Source: Ectobius pallidus
Taxonomy: Eukaryota > Arthropoda > Insecta > Blattodea > Ectobiidae
Length of the DNA: 64,000 nt
Assembly: GCA_964059195.1 (NCBI GenBank)
Contig: CAXKWD010000008.1
Location: 50,014,502-50,078,501 of the forward strand
Reading direction: 5' to 3'
How positions within the stretch are numbered: the first letter of the stretch is position 1; each line of letters opens with the position of its first letter. The translations under genes and the position numbers were made by a program. The notes under the pieces are model-generated. The model was given only the letters and a program-made list of their open reading frames with translations. It was not told where the DNA came from and made no database searches. This document shows positions 11,830 through 26,136 of this stretch, piece after piece.

Positions 11830-14001
11830 CTCCCTGTTGGTATCTCGAAACGCGTTGTTGAGGCCCACCAATAACTTTGTGAATTTTCGTGAATGTTGGC
11901 AATGGAAGTAGCTATGAGAAATCTGTCCCAACAAACTGCAATGAATATCATTGGCTGATGGAGTGCGGGAATGTGATTTCATAGTTTCCAAACTAGGCGG
12001 GAGTTTAATTTCATGTATATATTTTGAAAGTGGGCGTTTATATTACACGTACTGTCATGTTGCAAGACGCTTATAGGAAAAAAGGCGGATTTATTATAAT
12101 AGGAGAAATCCGCAAAATGTCAATGGTTTTTTAGTAATGTTAACTGTTTATTATATAATAAGGCGGGATCTCGAAGCATCCAATTAGCAAATTTCGCAAT
12201 AGTTTGCCAATGTCTGATTTAAATTATGATTATAAAAAAAATATGCGATCTCGAAGCCGTTATATATTTCCATTGCAACTCATCTTGTTTGTGTGAAAGT
12301 ATTCATTTTAACGATTAACAGAAGGTAAGATGTAGGCCTATCCCTTTTCAGAATACTAATTTTATCAAAATGTTGCTGGATTCAAGGTTCTCGGGTTCTT
12401 ACTCAGTGAAGGGAATGAACTTTCCAATCTCTGTCCAAATAAAAGTTAGTCTCTCAGTATAATATAATTTTTGTGTATGCCATTCTTGTCATGTAAATTG
12501 GTTATATATAAAGAGAATGTACTTAACACATCACATCGCATCCCCGAAGGATACACAACACAAATAAAATATATTTATTGTACTCACATAACTTTCTTTA
12601 CTTTTAGCATGCACAATACATTTTTCTCACTTCACATTCTGATACAGACTACACTTTAGAGATTTTCTTCGAAAAAATGTTTCAAATAAAAGTTTTAACT
12701 CCTAGTATAAGCAACCCATGTGCAAAATTTAAACAAATCGATAAAATCGCGAAAAACAAACATTGTTTCATGTAAAGTCCCTTTAAAATAAGAGAAACTA
12801 GTCGCCAATCTTTGTGTCACATCTTCAGAAAGTCCCCAACCCAAATACAAAAAAAAAAAAAAAAAAAAAAAAAAATTCTTACGATTTTCCGTTCTGGAAC
12901 TAGGCTGTTGACACACATCCACACAGACATGTTTCCGAAAATAGTATTTGGGGATTCAGAATACCTCAAAATGTGTATTTAGGCTAAAAACTCAACTTCA
13001 AAGTTGGGGTCGAAAACAATACTTCCTTTGCCTGTAGTTCCTATGGGTCAGGCAGAGAAAGTAAAGAAAAATTATTCAGTAGGAGTTTTTACTTAATTTA
13101 TAGAACACAAGCCAATTATAAAATTATTTTTGTATAGATAAAGCAAATAGTAAAATTTAAGCAAATAAAAGTATCTTATCTTGCCTACTGCTTTTATGAC
13201 ATTTATAAAACCCTCGAAATAAATTAATTGCGTTTTAGGTTAACTTAAAATGAATCATAGTATTTAATTTACACAGTACTTTGAAACATTACAATTGGCC
13301 TCATAGTTGTTCATAATTATATATTAATTTAAATAACACCATAATATCACTGAAAAAGTGTCTTAAGGGGGCTCATACACCAAAAGACCATGCCCGAGCA
13401 GGCATTGCAGTAACTGTTCGATATCTTCAACACTATTTACAATAATAAAATGAAATTTTGGACATTAGAAGTATACATTTGGGGGTTGAAATGAGCACAA
13501 AAATTATTACAGTGTCACAAATTTGAAGGTTGATATAGAAAATTAATTTTTTTTATTTTTCAGCATGCGATTATGCCTAAGAAACATGATTTCTTGCAAA
13601 GAGTCAATCTGATTGGTGTAATATATATTTTTTTATTCACAGCTGACACTATAATCTAGAGGATAAACCATCAATTTATACTGTGGTATGCCTGATACAA
13701 TTTTGAGGCATTTTAAAATTTCAATATAAAATTATTACTAATTTTTTCACATCATGTTCACAAGTGAAATAATCTTGTGTTGCAAATACATCAGATTATT
13801 TAGGTTTATTCTCTAGAACACACCAAAAACTATGGGTGTGCAAAGTTTCATGCAAACTGGACCATTACTTTAAGAGATATTGTGCCTTTTGTGTTGAAAA
13901 TATCAAGTTATGGGAAAATGGCTCTGAAAATTCAACATGCATTTCAACTTACATAGTATAAGCCACACCCACTTGACGGAAAATCACGAGATACAATATA
14001 G

Positions 14002-14042
14002 ATTAGATTAGATTAGATTAAATTTATTTGCCACAGACTATT
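14002..14042 (-). mobile_element. Very short LINE 3' tail insertion
   Basis: Relative to copy 4, copy 3 has about 40 extra bases here: ATTAG units, then AAATTTATTTGCCACAGACT. On the minus strand this reads as an AATAAA-like signal followed by a TAATC-type tail. This is the signature of an extremely 5'-truncated retrotransposition of the same tail type as the RT fragment at 8068. Confidence 0.6.
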
Positions 14043-15059
14043 CTTATAAAAGGAATTAGAGGGAATAAAATAGATGGTTTAAATTAGACAAAAAATTGGT
14101 AACAGCCAATATTGTAGCTAGATTTAAATAATATTTTCAATTACAATAGGCTACATTGGCAGGTAGGCATATTTTTTGTGCAGTTAAAAACAAATGCTTC
14201 TCTAAGTGTGAAAAATTTTATAAACTAGTAAACGCTATATAGGCTACCAGTATATTTAAAAGTAAGGACAATGTACATCATATTTTGCTGAGTGATATAG
14301 TACACACACACTTACAAAGTAAACTTTGGTACAAAAAAAAACTATTATATGTATCATGAGTTCATGGCACTTTGCTCACTTCTAATAAGCACAGTCTTCG
14401 TCATTATTTCCTGAAAATTACAAAAAGCCAACAACATCTCACTACTTGAAGCATTGCTTGAGTGGGATGTTTTTCTCAATTGCAAATGACCTACTTGTGC
14501 ACTGTTCTTTCGAATGAACGACAAAATTTTCGTTAAGCTTATTATTGGTGCATATTATGTTGTCCACTCTTTAATGCAGATCACATGGATTACAATTCCA
14601 AATCAGAAACAAGATAAAGTAAAATAATTAATATTATGTGCAATTAAACAAACATAACCTCAAACATGCTTGTTGCAAAATAAAATTATGTATTTAGTTT
14701 TTACATTGATAAAAACATATTAACAAATACTAAGAATCTATTCATTAATGGATATATACTGTACCATCTCTGTTATTACGAAAATATAGCTATTGACACC
14801 ATCACGAAGTCGCCCAATTAGGATATAAGCGGCCATTGTATCACAAATATGTCGATATTTCTGCAAATTTTGCGATATTTTGGTACTTTCGAGTTGTTGT
14901 TGAGCTCACCGAGGGGTTTGGAGCCGTCGGTGTGTCACCAATATTTCCAGCAATATATTGGTGTGATTTTAAGATCGATTCTTGACACCAATAGTTACAG
15001 AATAACATTTTCTAGTAACATTGGTGTAATCGTAGTTGAGAGCGTTGGTGGAGTTACAG

Positions 15060-18000
15060 ATTCGCCACCAACGCATTGGTGTTGTTGAGAGCTCAACAAC
15101 CGACAGAAAGATACCAACGGCCGGAGCGTGAGCGATTCTGTAACTCCCTGTTGGTATCTCGGGACGCGTTGTTGAGGCCACCAATAACTTTGTGAATTTT
15201 CGTGAATGTTGGCAATGGAAGTAGCTATGAGAAATCTGGCCGAACAATCTGCAATGAATATCATTGGCTGATGGAGTGCGGGAATGTGATTTCATAATTT
15301 CCAAACTGGGCGGGAGTTTAATTTCATGTATATATTTTGAAAGTGGGCGTTTATATTACACGTACTGTCATGTTGCAAGACGCTTATAGGAAAAAAGGCG
15401 GATTTATAATAATAGGAGAAATCCGCAAAATGTCAATGGTTTTTTAGTAATGTTTACTGTTTAATATATAATAAGGCGGGTATCTCGAGGCATCAAATTA
15501 GCAAATTTCGCAATAGTTTGCCAATGTCTGATTTAAATTATGATTATAAAAAAAATATGCGATCTCGAAGCGGTTATATATTTCCATTGCAACTCATCTT
15601 GTTTGTGTGAAAGTATTCATTTTAACGATTAACAGAAGGTAAGATGTAGGCCTATCCCTTTTCAGAATACTAATTTTATCAAAATGTTGCTGGATTCAAG
15701 GTAATCGGGTTCATACTCAGTGAAGGGAATGAACTTTCCAATCTCTGTCCAAATAAAAGTTAGTCTCTCAGTATAATATAATTTTTGTGTATGCCATTCT
15801 TGTCATGTAAATTGGTTATATAAATAAAGAGAATGTACTTAACACATCACATCGCATCCCCGAAGGATACACAACCCAAATAAAATATATTTATTGTACT
15901 CACATAACTTTCTTTACTTTTAGCATGCACAATACATTTTTCTCACTTCACATTCTGATACAGACTACACTTCAGAGATTTTCTTCGAAAAAATGTTTCA
16001 AATAAAAGTTTTAGCACGTATTCAGAGTGGGTGGCTTATGACTACCCTAAAGAGAATTTCTTCGAAAAAATGTTTCAAATAAAAGTTTTAACTCCTAGTA
16101 TAAGCAACCCATGTGCAAAATTTAAACAAATCGATAAAATCGCGAAAAACAAACATTGTTTCATGTAAAGTCCCTTTAAAAATAAGAGAAACTTGTCGCC
16201 AATCTTTGTGTCACATCTTCAGGAAGTCCCCAAAACAAATTAAAAAAAAAAAAAAAAAATCTTACGATTTTCCGTTCTGGAACTAGGCTGTTGACATACA
16301 TCCACACAGACATGTTTCCGAAAATAGTATTTGGGGATTCAGAATACCTCAAAATGTGTATTTAGGCTAAAAAATCAACTTCAAATTTGGGGTCGAAAAC
16401 AATACTTCCTTTGCCTGTAGTACCTATGGTACAGGCAGAGAAAGTAAGAAAAAATTATTCAGTAGGAGTTTTTACTTAATTTATAGAACACAAGCCAATT
16501 ATAAAATTATTTTTGTATAGATAAAGCAAATAGTAAAATTTAAGCAAATAGTAAAATTTAAGCAAATAAGAGTATCTTATCTTGCCTACTGCTTTTATGA
16601 CATTTATAAAACCCTCGAAATAAATTAATTGCGTTTTAGGTTAACTTAAAATGAATTCATAGTATTTAATTTACACAGTACTTTGAAACATTACAATTGG
16701 CCTCATAGTTGTTCATAATTATATATTAATTTAAATAACACCATAATATCACTGAAAAAGTGACCAAAAGACCATGCCCGAGCAGGCATTGCAGTAACTG
16801 TTCGATATCTTCAACACTATTTACAATAATAAAATGAAATTTTGGACATTAGAAGTATACATTTGGGGGTTGAAATGAGCACAAAAATTATTACAGTGTC
16901 ACAAATTTGAAGGTTGATATAGAAAATTAATTTTTTTATTTTTCAGCATGCGATTAGGCCTAAGAAACATGATTTCTTGCAAAGAGTCAATCTGACTGGT
17001 GTAATATATTTTTTTTTATTCATAGCTGACACTATAATCTCGAGGATAAACCATCAATTTATACTGTGGTATGCCTGATACAATTTTCAGGCATTTTAAA
17101 ATTTCAATATAAAATTATTACGAATTTTTTCACATCATGTTCACAAGTGAAATAATCTTGTGTTGCAAATAAATCAGATTATTTAGGTTTATCCTCTAGA
17201 ACACACAAAAAACTATGGGTGTGCAAAGTTTCATGCAATTTGGACCATTACTTTAAGAGATATTGTGCCTTTTGTTTTGAAAATATCAAGTTATGGGAAA
17301 ATGGCTCTGAAAATTCAACATGCATTTCAACTTACATAGTATAAGCCACACCCACTTGACGGAAAATCACGAGATACAATATAGCTCATATTATTATAAA
17401 AGGAATGAGAGGGAATAAAATAGATGGTTTAAATTAGACAAAAAATTGGTAACAGCCAATATTGTAGCTAGATTTAAATAATATTTTCAATTACAATAGG
17501 CTACATTGGCAGGGAGGCATATTTTTTGTGCAGTTAAAAACAGATGCTTCTCTAAGTGTGAAAAGTTTTGTAACTAGTAAACTCTGTATAGGCTACCAGT
17601 ATATTTAAAAGTAAGGACAATGTACATCATATTTTGCTGAGTGATATAGTACACACACACTTACAAAGTAAACTTTGGTACAAAAAAATATGTATCATGA
17701 GTTCATGGCACTTTGCTCAGTTCTAATAAGCACAGTCTTCGTCATTATTTCCTGAAAATTACAAAAAGCCAACAACATCTCACTACTTGAAGCATTGCTT
17801 GAGTGGGATGTTTTTCTCAATTGCAAATGAGCTACTTGTGCACTGTTCTTTCGAATGAACAACAAAATTTTACACTACGGTACATTAAAAAATTTAGGCC
17901 TACATAGAGGTGACACCCATAAGTGTTCGTTAAGCTTATTATTCGTGCATATTATGTTGTCCACTCTTTAATGCAGATCACATGGATTACAATTCCAAAT

Positions 18001-18456
18001 CAGAAACAAGATAAAGTAAAATAATTAATATTATGTGCAATTAAGCAAACATAACCTCAAACATGCTTGTTGCAAAATAAAATTATGTATTTAGTTTTTA
18101 CATTGATAAAAACATATTAACAAATACTAAGAATCTATTCATTAATGGATATATACTGTACCTTCTCTGTTATTACGAAAATATAGCTATTGACACCATC
18201 ACGAAGTCGCCCAATTAGGATATAAGCGGCCATTGTATCACAAATATGTCGATATTTCTGCAAATTTTGCGATATTTTGGTACTTTCGAGTTGTTGTTGA
18301 GCTCACCGAGGGGTTTGGAGCCGTCGGTGTGTCACCAATATTTCCAGCAATATATTGGTGTGATTTTAAGATCGATTCTTGACACCAATAGTTACAGAAT
18401 AACTTTTTCTAGTAACATTGGTGTAATCGTAGTTGAGAGCGTTGGTGGAGTTACAG
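15060..18456 (-). mobile_element. H copy 4 (H-ii, B to A)
   Basis: Directly follows copy 3 at GTTACAG|ATTCGCC, with no spacer and with both terminal tips missing. It ends at 18456 in the same GTTACAG. This is the left half of the filled site into which copy 5 inserted. Confidence 0.88.
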
Positions 18457-21400
18457 GGGCCGTATTCTGTAACTCCACCAACGCTCTCAACTACGATTAC
18501 ACCAATGTAACTAGAAAAAGTTATTCTGTAACTATTGGTGTCAAGTTTCGATCTTGAAATCACACCAATATATTGCTGGAAATATTGGTGACACACCGAC
18601 GGCTCCAAACCCCTCGGTGAGCTCAACAACAACTCGAAAGTACCAAAATATCGCAAAATTTGCAGAAATATCGACATATTTGTGATACAATGGCCGCTTA
18701 TATCCTAATTGGGCGACTTCGTGATGGTGTCAATAGCTATATTTTCGTAATAACAGAGAAGGTACAGTATATATCCATTAATGAATAGATTCTTAGTAAT
18801 TGTTAATATGTTTTTATCAATATAAAAACTAATTACATAATTTTATTTTGCAACAAGCATGTTTGAGGTTATGTTTGCATAATTGCACATAATATTAATT
18901 ATTTTACTTTATCTTGTTTCAGATTTGGAATTGTAATCCATGTGATCTGCATTAAAGAGTGGACAACATAATATGCACCAATAATAAGCTTAACGAACAC
19001 TTATGGCTGTCACCTCTATGTAGGCCTAAATTTTTTAATGTAGTGTAAAATTTTGTTCAGTTCATTCGAAAGAACAGTGCACAAGTAGGTCATTTGCAAT
19101 TGAGAAAAACATCCCACTCAAGCAATGCTTCAAGTAGTGAGATGTTGTTGGCTTTTTGTAATTTTCAGGAAATAATGACGAAGACTGTGCTTATTAGAAC
19201 TGAGCAAAGTGCCATGAACTCATGATACATATTTTTTTGTACCAAAGTTTACTTTGTAAGTGTGTGTGTACTATATCACTCAGCAAAATATGATGTACAT
19301 TGTCCTTACTTTTAAATATACTGGTAGCCTATACAGAGTTTACTAGTTACAAAACTTTTCACACTTAGAGAAGCATCTGTTTTTAACTGCACAAAAAATA
19401 TGCCTCCCTGCCAATGTAGCCTATTGTAATTGAAAATATTATTTAAATCTAGCTACAATATTGGCTGTTACCAATTTTTTGTCTAATTTAAACCATCTAT
19501 TTTATTCCCTCTCATTCCTTTTATAATAATATGAGCTATATTGTATCTCGTGATTTTCCGTCAAGTGGGTGTGGCTTATACTATGTAAGTTGAAATGCAT
19601 GTTGAATTTTCAGAGCCATTTTCCCATAACTTGATATTTTCAAAACAAAAGGCACAATATCTCTTAAAGTAATGGTCCAAATTGCATGAAACTTTGCACA
19701 CCCATAGTTTTTTGTGTGTTCTAGAGGATAAACCTAAATAATCTGATTTATTTGCAACACAAGATTATTTCACTTGTGAACATGATGTGAAAAAATTCGT
19801 AATAATTTTATATTGAAATTTTAAAATGCCTGAAAATTGTATCAGGCATACCACAGTATAAATTGATGGTTTATCCTCGAGATTATAGTGTCAGCTATGA
19901 ATAAAAAAAAATATTACACCAATCAGATTGACTTTTGCATGAAATCATGTTACTTAGGCTTAATCGCATGCTGAAAAATAAAAATAAAATAATCTTCTAA
20001 TATCAACCTACATATTTGTGACACTGTAATAATTTTTGTGCTCATTTCAACCCCCAAATGTATACTTCTAATGTCCAAAATTTCATTTTATTATTGCAAA
20101 TAGTGTTGAAGATATCGAACAGTTACTGCAATGCCTGCTTGGGCATGGTCTCTTGGTGTATGAGCCCCTTAAGACACTTTTCCAGTGATATTATGGTGTT
20201 ATTTAAATTAATATATAATTATGAACAACTATGAGGCCAATTGTAATGTTTCAAAGTACTGTGTAAATCAGGGCCGCCACATCTCGGGGTCGGGCGCAGG
20301 ACTATTTCGTACTGGTCGCGGGCCCCTCACTGACCGCCGACCATTCTCATACAGCTTTCTGATTTAAGTAATAAAAAAAGGATAGTTTGCTCTGGCCATA
20401 TTCATTGGTGTAAACACTGTAAACTTATGTTAAGTTGATCGTTAGTCATCAAATGATACCAGAATTGTATTCAATTGTATTCAATTTTTTTCTAAATTAT
20501 GCTTATCCTGATTACAATAAATCTTTGTGTTGAAACGTCTAAATACAAAACATGACACTGTTGTAAAATGATTGCATTGTGTTTTTATTACAATCAATAC
20601 AATTTCAAGAACTAGACTACTAGTCTAGAATAAAGTAAATAAGGACTGTAAATATCCAAAAAGAAAAAAAAAACTAGAACATTACAGCAGTATTTCATTA
20701 GGCCTATACCAATACCTATATGAAAATGAAAATAAAAGTAGGCGTATTTGCTAAAAGAGGTTACAAACATAATAATTTACAAACTTAATACAAAATAACT
20801 TTTTCAGTTTTCAACCAGAAATTTCCATAAAATATCACACCACCGGAACCGAGCCGGGCCCCTTTGGGGTCTGGGCCCGGGTCCCTTGGGTCCGGCAGTA
20901 CCCCCCATGTGGCGGCCCTGGTGTAAATTAAATACTAATGAATTCATTTTAAGTTAACCTAAAACGCAATTAATTTATTTCAAGGGTTTTATAAACGTCA
21001 TAAAAGCAGTAGGCAAGATAAGATACTCTTATTTGCTTAAACTTTACTATTTGCTTTATCTATATAAAAATAATTTTATAATTGGCTTGTGTTCTATAAA
21101 TTAAGTAAAAACTCCTACTGAATAATTTTTTTACTTTCTCTGCCTGTACCATAGGTAATACAGATAAAGGAAGTATTGTTTTCGACCCCAACTTTGAAGT
21201 TGAGTTTTTAGCCCAAATACACATTTTGAGGTATTCTGAATCCCCAAATACTATTTTCGGAAACATGTCTGTGTGGAAGTGTGTCAACAGCCTAGCTCCA
21301 GAATGGAAAATCATAAGAATTTTTTTTTTGTATTTGGGTTGGGTACCTTCTGAAGATGTGACACAAGGATTGGCGACAAGTTTCTCTTATTTTTAAAGGG

Positions 21401-22513
21401 ACTTTACATGAAAAAATGTTCGTTTTTCGCGATTTTATCGATTTGTTTAAATTTTGCACATGGGTTGCTTATAAGTTACTTGGACTTAAAACTTTATTTG
21501 AAACTTTTTTCGAAGAAATTCTCTTTAGGGTAGTTATAAGCCACCCACTCTGAATACGTGCTAAAAGTTTTATTTGAAATATTTTTTCGAAGAAAATCTC
21601 TAAAGTGTAGTCTTTATCAGAATGTGAAGTGAGAAAAATGTATTGTGCATGCTTAAAGTAAAGAAAGTTATGAGAGTACAATAAATATATTTTATTTGGG
21701 TTGTGTATCCTTCGGGGATGTGATGTGTTAAGGACATTCTCTTTATTTATACAACCAATTTACATTACAAGATTGTCATACACAATAATTATATTATACT
21801 GAGAGACTAACTTTTATTTGAACAGAGATTGGAAAGTTCATTCCTTTCACTGAGTATGAATCCAGCAACATTTTGTTAAAATGAGTATTCTGAAAAGGGC
21901 TACATCTTACTTTCTGTTAATCGTTAAAATGAATACTATCACACAAACAAGGTGAGTTGCAATGGAAATATATAACTACTTCGAGATTGCATATTTTTTT
22001 ATAATCATAATTTAAATCAGACATTGGCAAAGTATTGCGGAATTTGCTAATTGGATTCCCCGAGATACCCTCCTTATTATATATATATATGACAGTAAAC
22101 ATTACTAAAAACCATTGGCATTTTGCGAATTTCTCCTATTATTATAAATCCACCTTTTCCCCCTATAAGCGTCTTGCAACATGACAGTACGTGTAATATA
22201 AACGCCCACTTTCAAAATATATACATGAAATTAAACTCCCGCCCAGTTTGGAAATTATGAAATCACATTCCCGCACTCCATCAGCCAATGATATTCATTG
22301 CAGTTTGTTAAGACAGATTTCTCATAGCTACTTTCATTGCCAACATTCACGAAAATTCACAAAGTTATTGGTGGGCCTCAACAACGCGTTCCGAGATACC
22401 AACAGGGAGTTACAGAATCGCTCGCTGTCCGCCCGTTGGTATCTAACTGTCGGTTGTTGAGCTCTCAACAACACCAATGCGTTGGTGGCGAAAGTTACAG
22501 AATACGGCCCCAG
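18454..22513 (+). mobile_element. H copy 5 (H-i, A to B), complete, CAG duplication
   Basis: The complete element is 18457-22510, flanked by CAG at 18454-18456 and 22511-22513. Removing it and one CAG gives GTTACAGATTCGCC, exactly the junction seen between copies 3 and 4 at 15053-15066. It therefore inserted into a pre-existing tandem junction of H-ii units. It carries a hAT insertion at 20269-20920. Confidence 0.92.
20269..20920. mobile_element. Non-autonomous hAT element, 652 bp
   Basis: Terminal repeats begin CAGGGCCGCCACAT. The 8-bp duplication GTGTAAAT lies at 20261-20268 and 20921-20928, and other H copies carry the empty site. CAGGG termini and 8-bp duplications are classic for hAT. 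No transposase frame is present. The GC-rich ends contrast with an AT-rich middle. Confidence 0.92.
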
Positions 22514-23696
22514 ATTCGCCACAAACGCATTGGTGTTGTTGAGAGCTCAACAACCGACAGAACGATACCAACGGCCGGAGCGTGAGCGATTCTGTAACTC
22601 CCTGTTGGTATCTCGGGACTCGTTGTTGAGGCCACCAATAACTTTGTGAATTTTCGTGAATGTTGGCAATGGAAGTAGCTATGAGAAATCTGTCCGAACA
22701 AACTGCAATGAATATCATTGGCTGATGGAGTGCGGGAATGTGATTTCATAATTTCCAAACTGGGCGGGAGTTTAATTTCATGTATATATTTCGAAAGTGG
22801 ACGTTTATATTACACGTACTGTCATGTTGCAAGACGCTTATAGGAAAAAAGGCGGATTTATAATAATAGGAGTAATCCGCAAAATGTCAATGGTTTTTTA
22901 GTAATGTTTACTGTTTAATATATAATAAGGCGGGTATCTCGAGGCATCCAATTAGCAAATTTCGCAATAGTTTGCCAATGTCTGATTTAAATTATGATTA
23001 TAAAAAAAATATGCGATCTCGAAGCAGTTATATATTTCCATTGCAACTCATCTTGTTTGTGTGAAAGTATTCATTTTAACGATTAACAGAAGGTAAGATG
23101 TAGGCCTATCCCTTTTCAGAATACTAATTTTATCAAAATGTTGCTGGATTCAAGGTTCTCGGGTTCTTACTCAGTGAAGGGAATGAACTTTCCAATCTCT
23201 GTCCAAATAAAAGTTAGTCTCTCAGTATAATATAATTTTTGTGTATGCCATTCTTGTCATGTAAATTGGTTATATAAATAAAGAGAATGTACTTAACACA
23301 TCACATCGCATCCCCGAAGGATACACAACCCAAATAAAATATATTTATTGTACTCACATAACTTTCTTTACTTTTAGCATGCACAATACATTTTTCTCAC
23401 TTCACATTCTGATACAGACTACACTTTAGAGATTTTCTTCGAAAAAATGTTTCAAATAAAAGTTTTAGCACGTATTCAGAGTAGGTGGCTTATGACTACC
23501 CTAAAGAGAATTTCTTCGAAAAAATGTTTCAAATAAAAGTTTTAACTCCTAGTATAAGCAACCCATGTGCAAAATTTAAACAAATCGATAAAATCGCGAA
23601 AAACAAACATTGTTTCATGTAAAGTCCCTTTAAAAATAAGAGAAACTTGTCGCCAATCTTTGTGTCACATCTTCAGAAAGTCCCCAACCCAAATAC

Positions 23697-23727
<31 letters not shown>

Positions 23728-25941
23728 CTTACCATTTTCCGTTCTGGAACTAGGCTGTTGACACACATCCACACAGACATGTTTCCGAAAATAGTATTTG
23801 GGGATTCAGAATACCTCAAAATGTGTATTTAGGCTAAAAACTCAACTTCAAAGTTGGGGTCGAAAACAATACTTCCTTTGCCTGTAGTACCTATGGTACA
23901 GGCAGAGAAAGTAAAAAAAAAAATTATTCAGTAGGAGTTTTTACTTAATTTATAGAACACAAGCCAATTATAAAATTATTTTTGTATAGATAAAGCAAAT
24001 AGTAAAATTTAAGCAAATAGTAAAATTTAAGCAAATAAGAGTATCTTATCTTGCCTACTGCTTTTATGACATTTATAAAACCCTCGAAATAAATTAATTG
24101 CGTTTTAGGTTAACTTAAAATGAATTCATAGTATTTAATTTACACAGTACTTTGAAACATTACAATTGGCCTCATAGTTGTTCATAATTATATATTAATT
24201 TAAATACCACCATAATATCACTGAAAAAGTAACCAAAAGACCATGCCCGAGCAGGCATTGCAGTAACTGTTCGATATCTTCAACACTGTTTACAATAATA
24301 AAATGAAATTTTGGACATTAGAAGTATACATTTGGGGGTTGAAATGAGCACAAAAATTATTACAGTGTCACAAATTTGAAGGTTGATATAGAAAATTAAT
24401 TTTTTTTATTTTTCAGCATGCGATTAGGCCTAAGAAACATGATTTCTTGCAAAGAGTCAATCTGATTGGTGTAATATATATTTTTTTATTCACAGCTGAC
24501 ACTATAATCTAGAGGATAAACCATCAATTTATACTGTGGTATGCCTGATACAATTTTCAGGCATTTTAAAATTTCAATATAAAATTATTACTAATTTTTT
24601 CACATCATGTTCACAAGTGAAATAATCTTGTGTTGCAAATACATCAGATTATTTAGGTTTATTCTCTAGAACACACAAAAAACTATGGGTGTGCAAAGTT
24701 TCATGCAATTTGGACCATTACTTTAAGAGATATTGTGCCTTTTGTGTTGAAAATATCAAGTTATGGGAAAATGGCTCTGAAAATTCAACATGCATTTCAA
24801 CTTACATAGTATAAGCCACACCCACTTGACGGAAAATCACGAGATACAATATAGCTCATATTATTATAAAAGGAATTAGAGGGAATAAAATAGATGGTTT
24901 AAATTAGACAAAATATTGGTAACAGCCAATATTGTAGCTAGATTTAAATAATATTTTCAATTACAATAGGCTACATTGGCAGGTAGGCATATTTTTTGTG
25001 CAGTTAAAAACAGATGCTTCTCTAAGTGTGAAAAGTTTTATAAACTAGTAAACGCTATATAGGCTACCAGTATATTTAAAAGTAAGGTCAATGTACATCA
25101 TATTTTGCTGAGTGATATAGTACACACACACTTACAAAGCAAACTTTGGTACAAAAAAAAACTATTATATGTATCATGAGTTCATGGCACTTTGCTCAGT
25201 TCTAATAAGCACAGTCTTCGTTATTATTTCCTGAAAATTACAAAAAGCCAACAACATCTCACTACTTGAAGCATTGCTTGAGTGGGATGTTTTTCTCAAT
25301 TGCAAATGACCTACTTGTGCACTGTTCTTTCGAATGAACAACAAAATTTTACACTACATTGAAAAATTTAGGCCTACATAGAGGTGACACCCATAAGTGT
25401 TCGTTAAGCTTATTATTGGTGCATATTATGTTGTCCACTCTTTATTGCAGATCACATGGATTACAATTCCAAATCTGAAACAAGATAAAGTAAAATAATT
25501 AATATTATGTGCAATTATGCAAACATAACCTCAATCATGCTTGTTGCAAAATAAAATTATGTATTTAGTTTTTATATTGATAAAAACATATTAACAAATA
25601 CTAAGAATCTATTCATTAATGGATATATACTGTACCTTCTCTGTTATTACGAAAATATAGCTATTGACACCATCACGAAGTCGCCCAATTAGGATATAAG
25701 CGGCCATTGTATCACAAATATGTCGATATTTCTGCAAATTTTGCGATATTTTGGTACTTTCGAGTTGTTGTTGAGCTCACCGAGGGGTTTGGAGCCGTGG
25801 GTGTTGTCACCAATATTTCCAGCAATATATTGGTGTGATTTCAAGATCGATTCTTGACACCAATAGTTACAGAATAAATTTTTCTAGTAACATTGGTGTA
25901 ATCGTAGTTGAGAGCGTTGGTGGAGTTACAGAATACGACCC
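22514..25941 (-). mobile_element. H copy 6 (H-ii, B to A)
   Basis: Starts with ATTCGCCAC (tip missing) and ends with a complete A terminus, ACAGAATACGACCC, followed by CAG at 25942-25944. It is the continuation of the H-ii tandem series interrupted by copy 5. Confidence 0.88.
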
Positions 25942-26136
25942 CAGATTTCTCATAGCTACTTTCATTGCCAACATTCACGAAAATTCACAAAGTTATTGGT
26001 GGGCCTCAACAACGCGTTTCTAGATACCAACAGGGAGTTACTGAATCGCTCACGCTCCGGCCGTTGGTATCTTTCTGTTGGTTGTTGAGCTCTCAACAAC
26101 ACCAATGCGTTGTTGGCGAAAGTTACAGAATACGAC
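25942..26136 (+). mobile_element. H B-side fragment (A to B)
   Basis: Begins at an internal CAG|ATTTCTCATAGC, which in intact copies lies within GACAGATTTCTC, and runs to the B terminus CAGAATACGACC. The adjacent complete A end of copy 6 followed by CAG suggests that copy 6 or its array inserted at this internal CAG; the other half of the target is not in view. Confidence 0.7.

Larger units (their letters stand above)
9191..15059 (-). mobile_element. H copy 3 (H-ii, B to A), interrupted
   Basis: Starts at an internal B-side point, is split by the 2.6-kb element at 9227-11829, and continues to the A side at 15059, where it ends in GTTACAG without the last ten bases of the terminal repeat. It also carries a ~40-bp LINE tail near 14002. 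It shares private variants with copy 8 (for example ACACAACACAAAT near 12556 and 30210), so the two are recent relatives. Confidence 0.85.

Noticed and set aside
12848..12876. Poly(A) runs (also about 16240, 23697 and poly(T) at 52510) as retrocopy tails
   Set aside because: They occupy the same internal position in every H copy and only vary in length.
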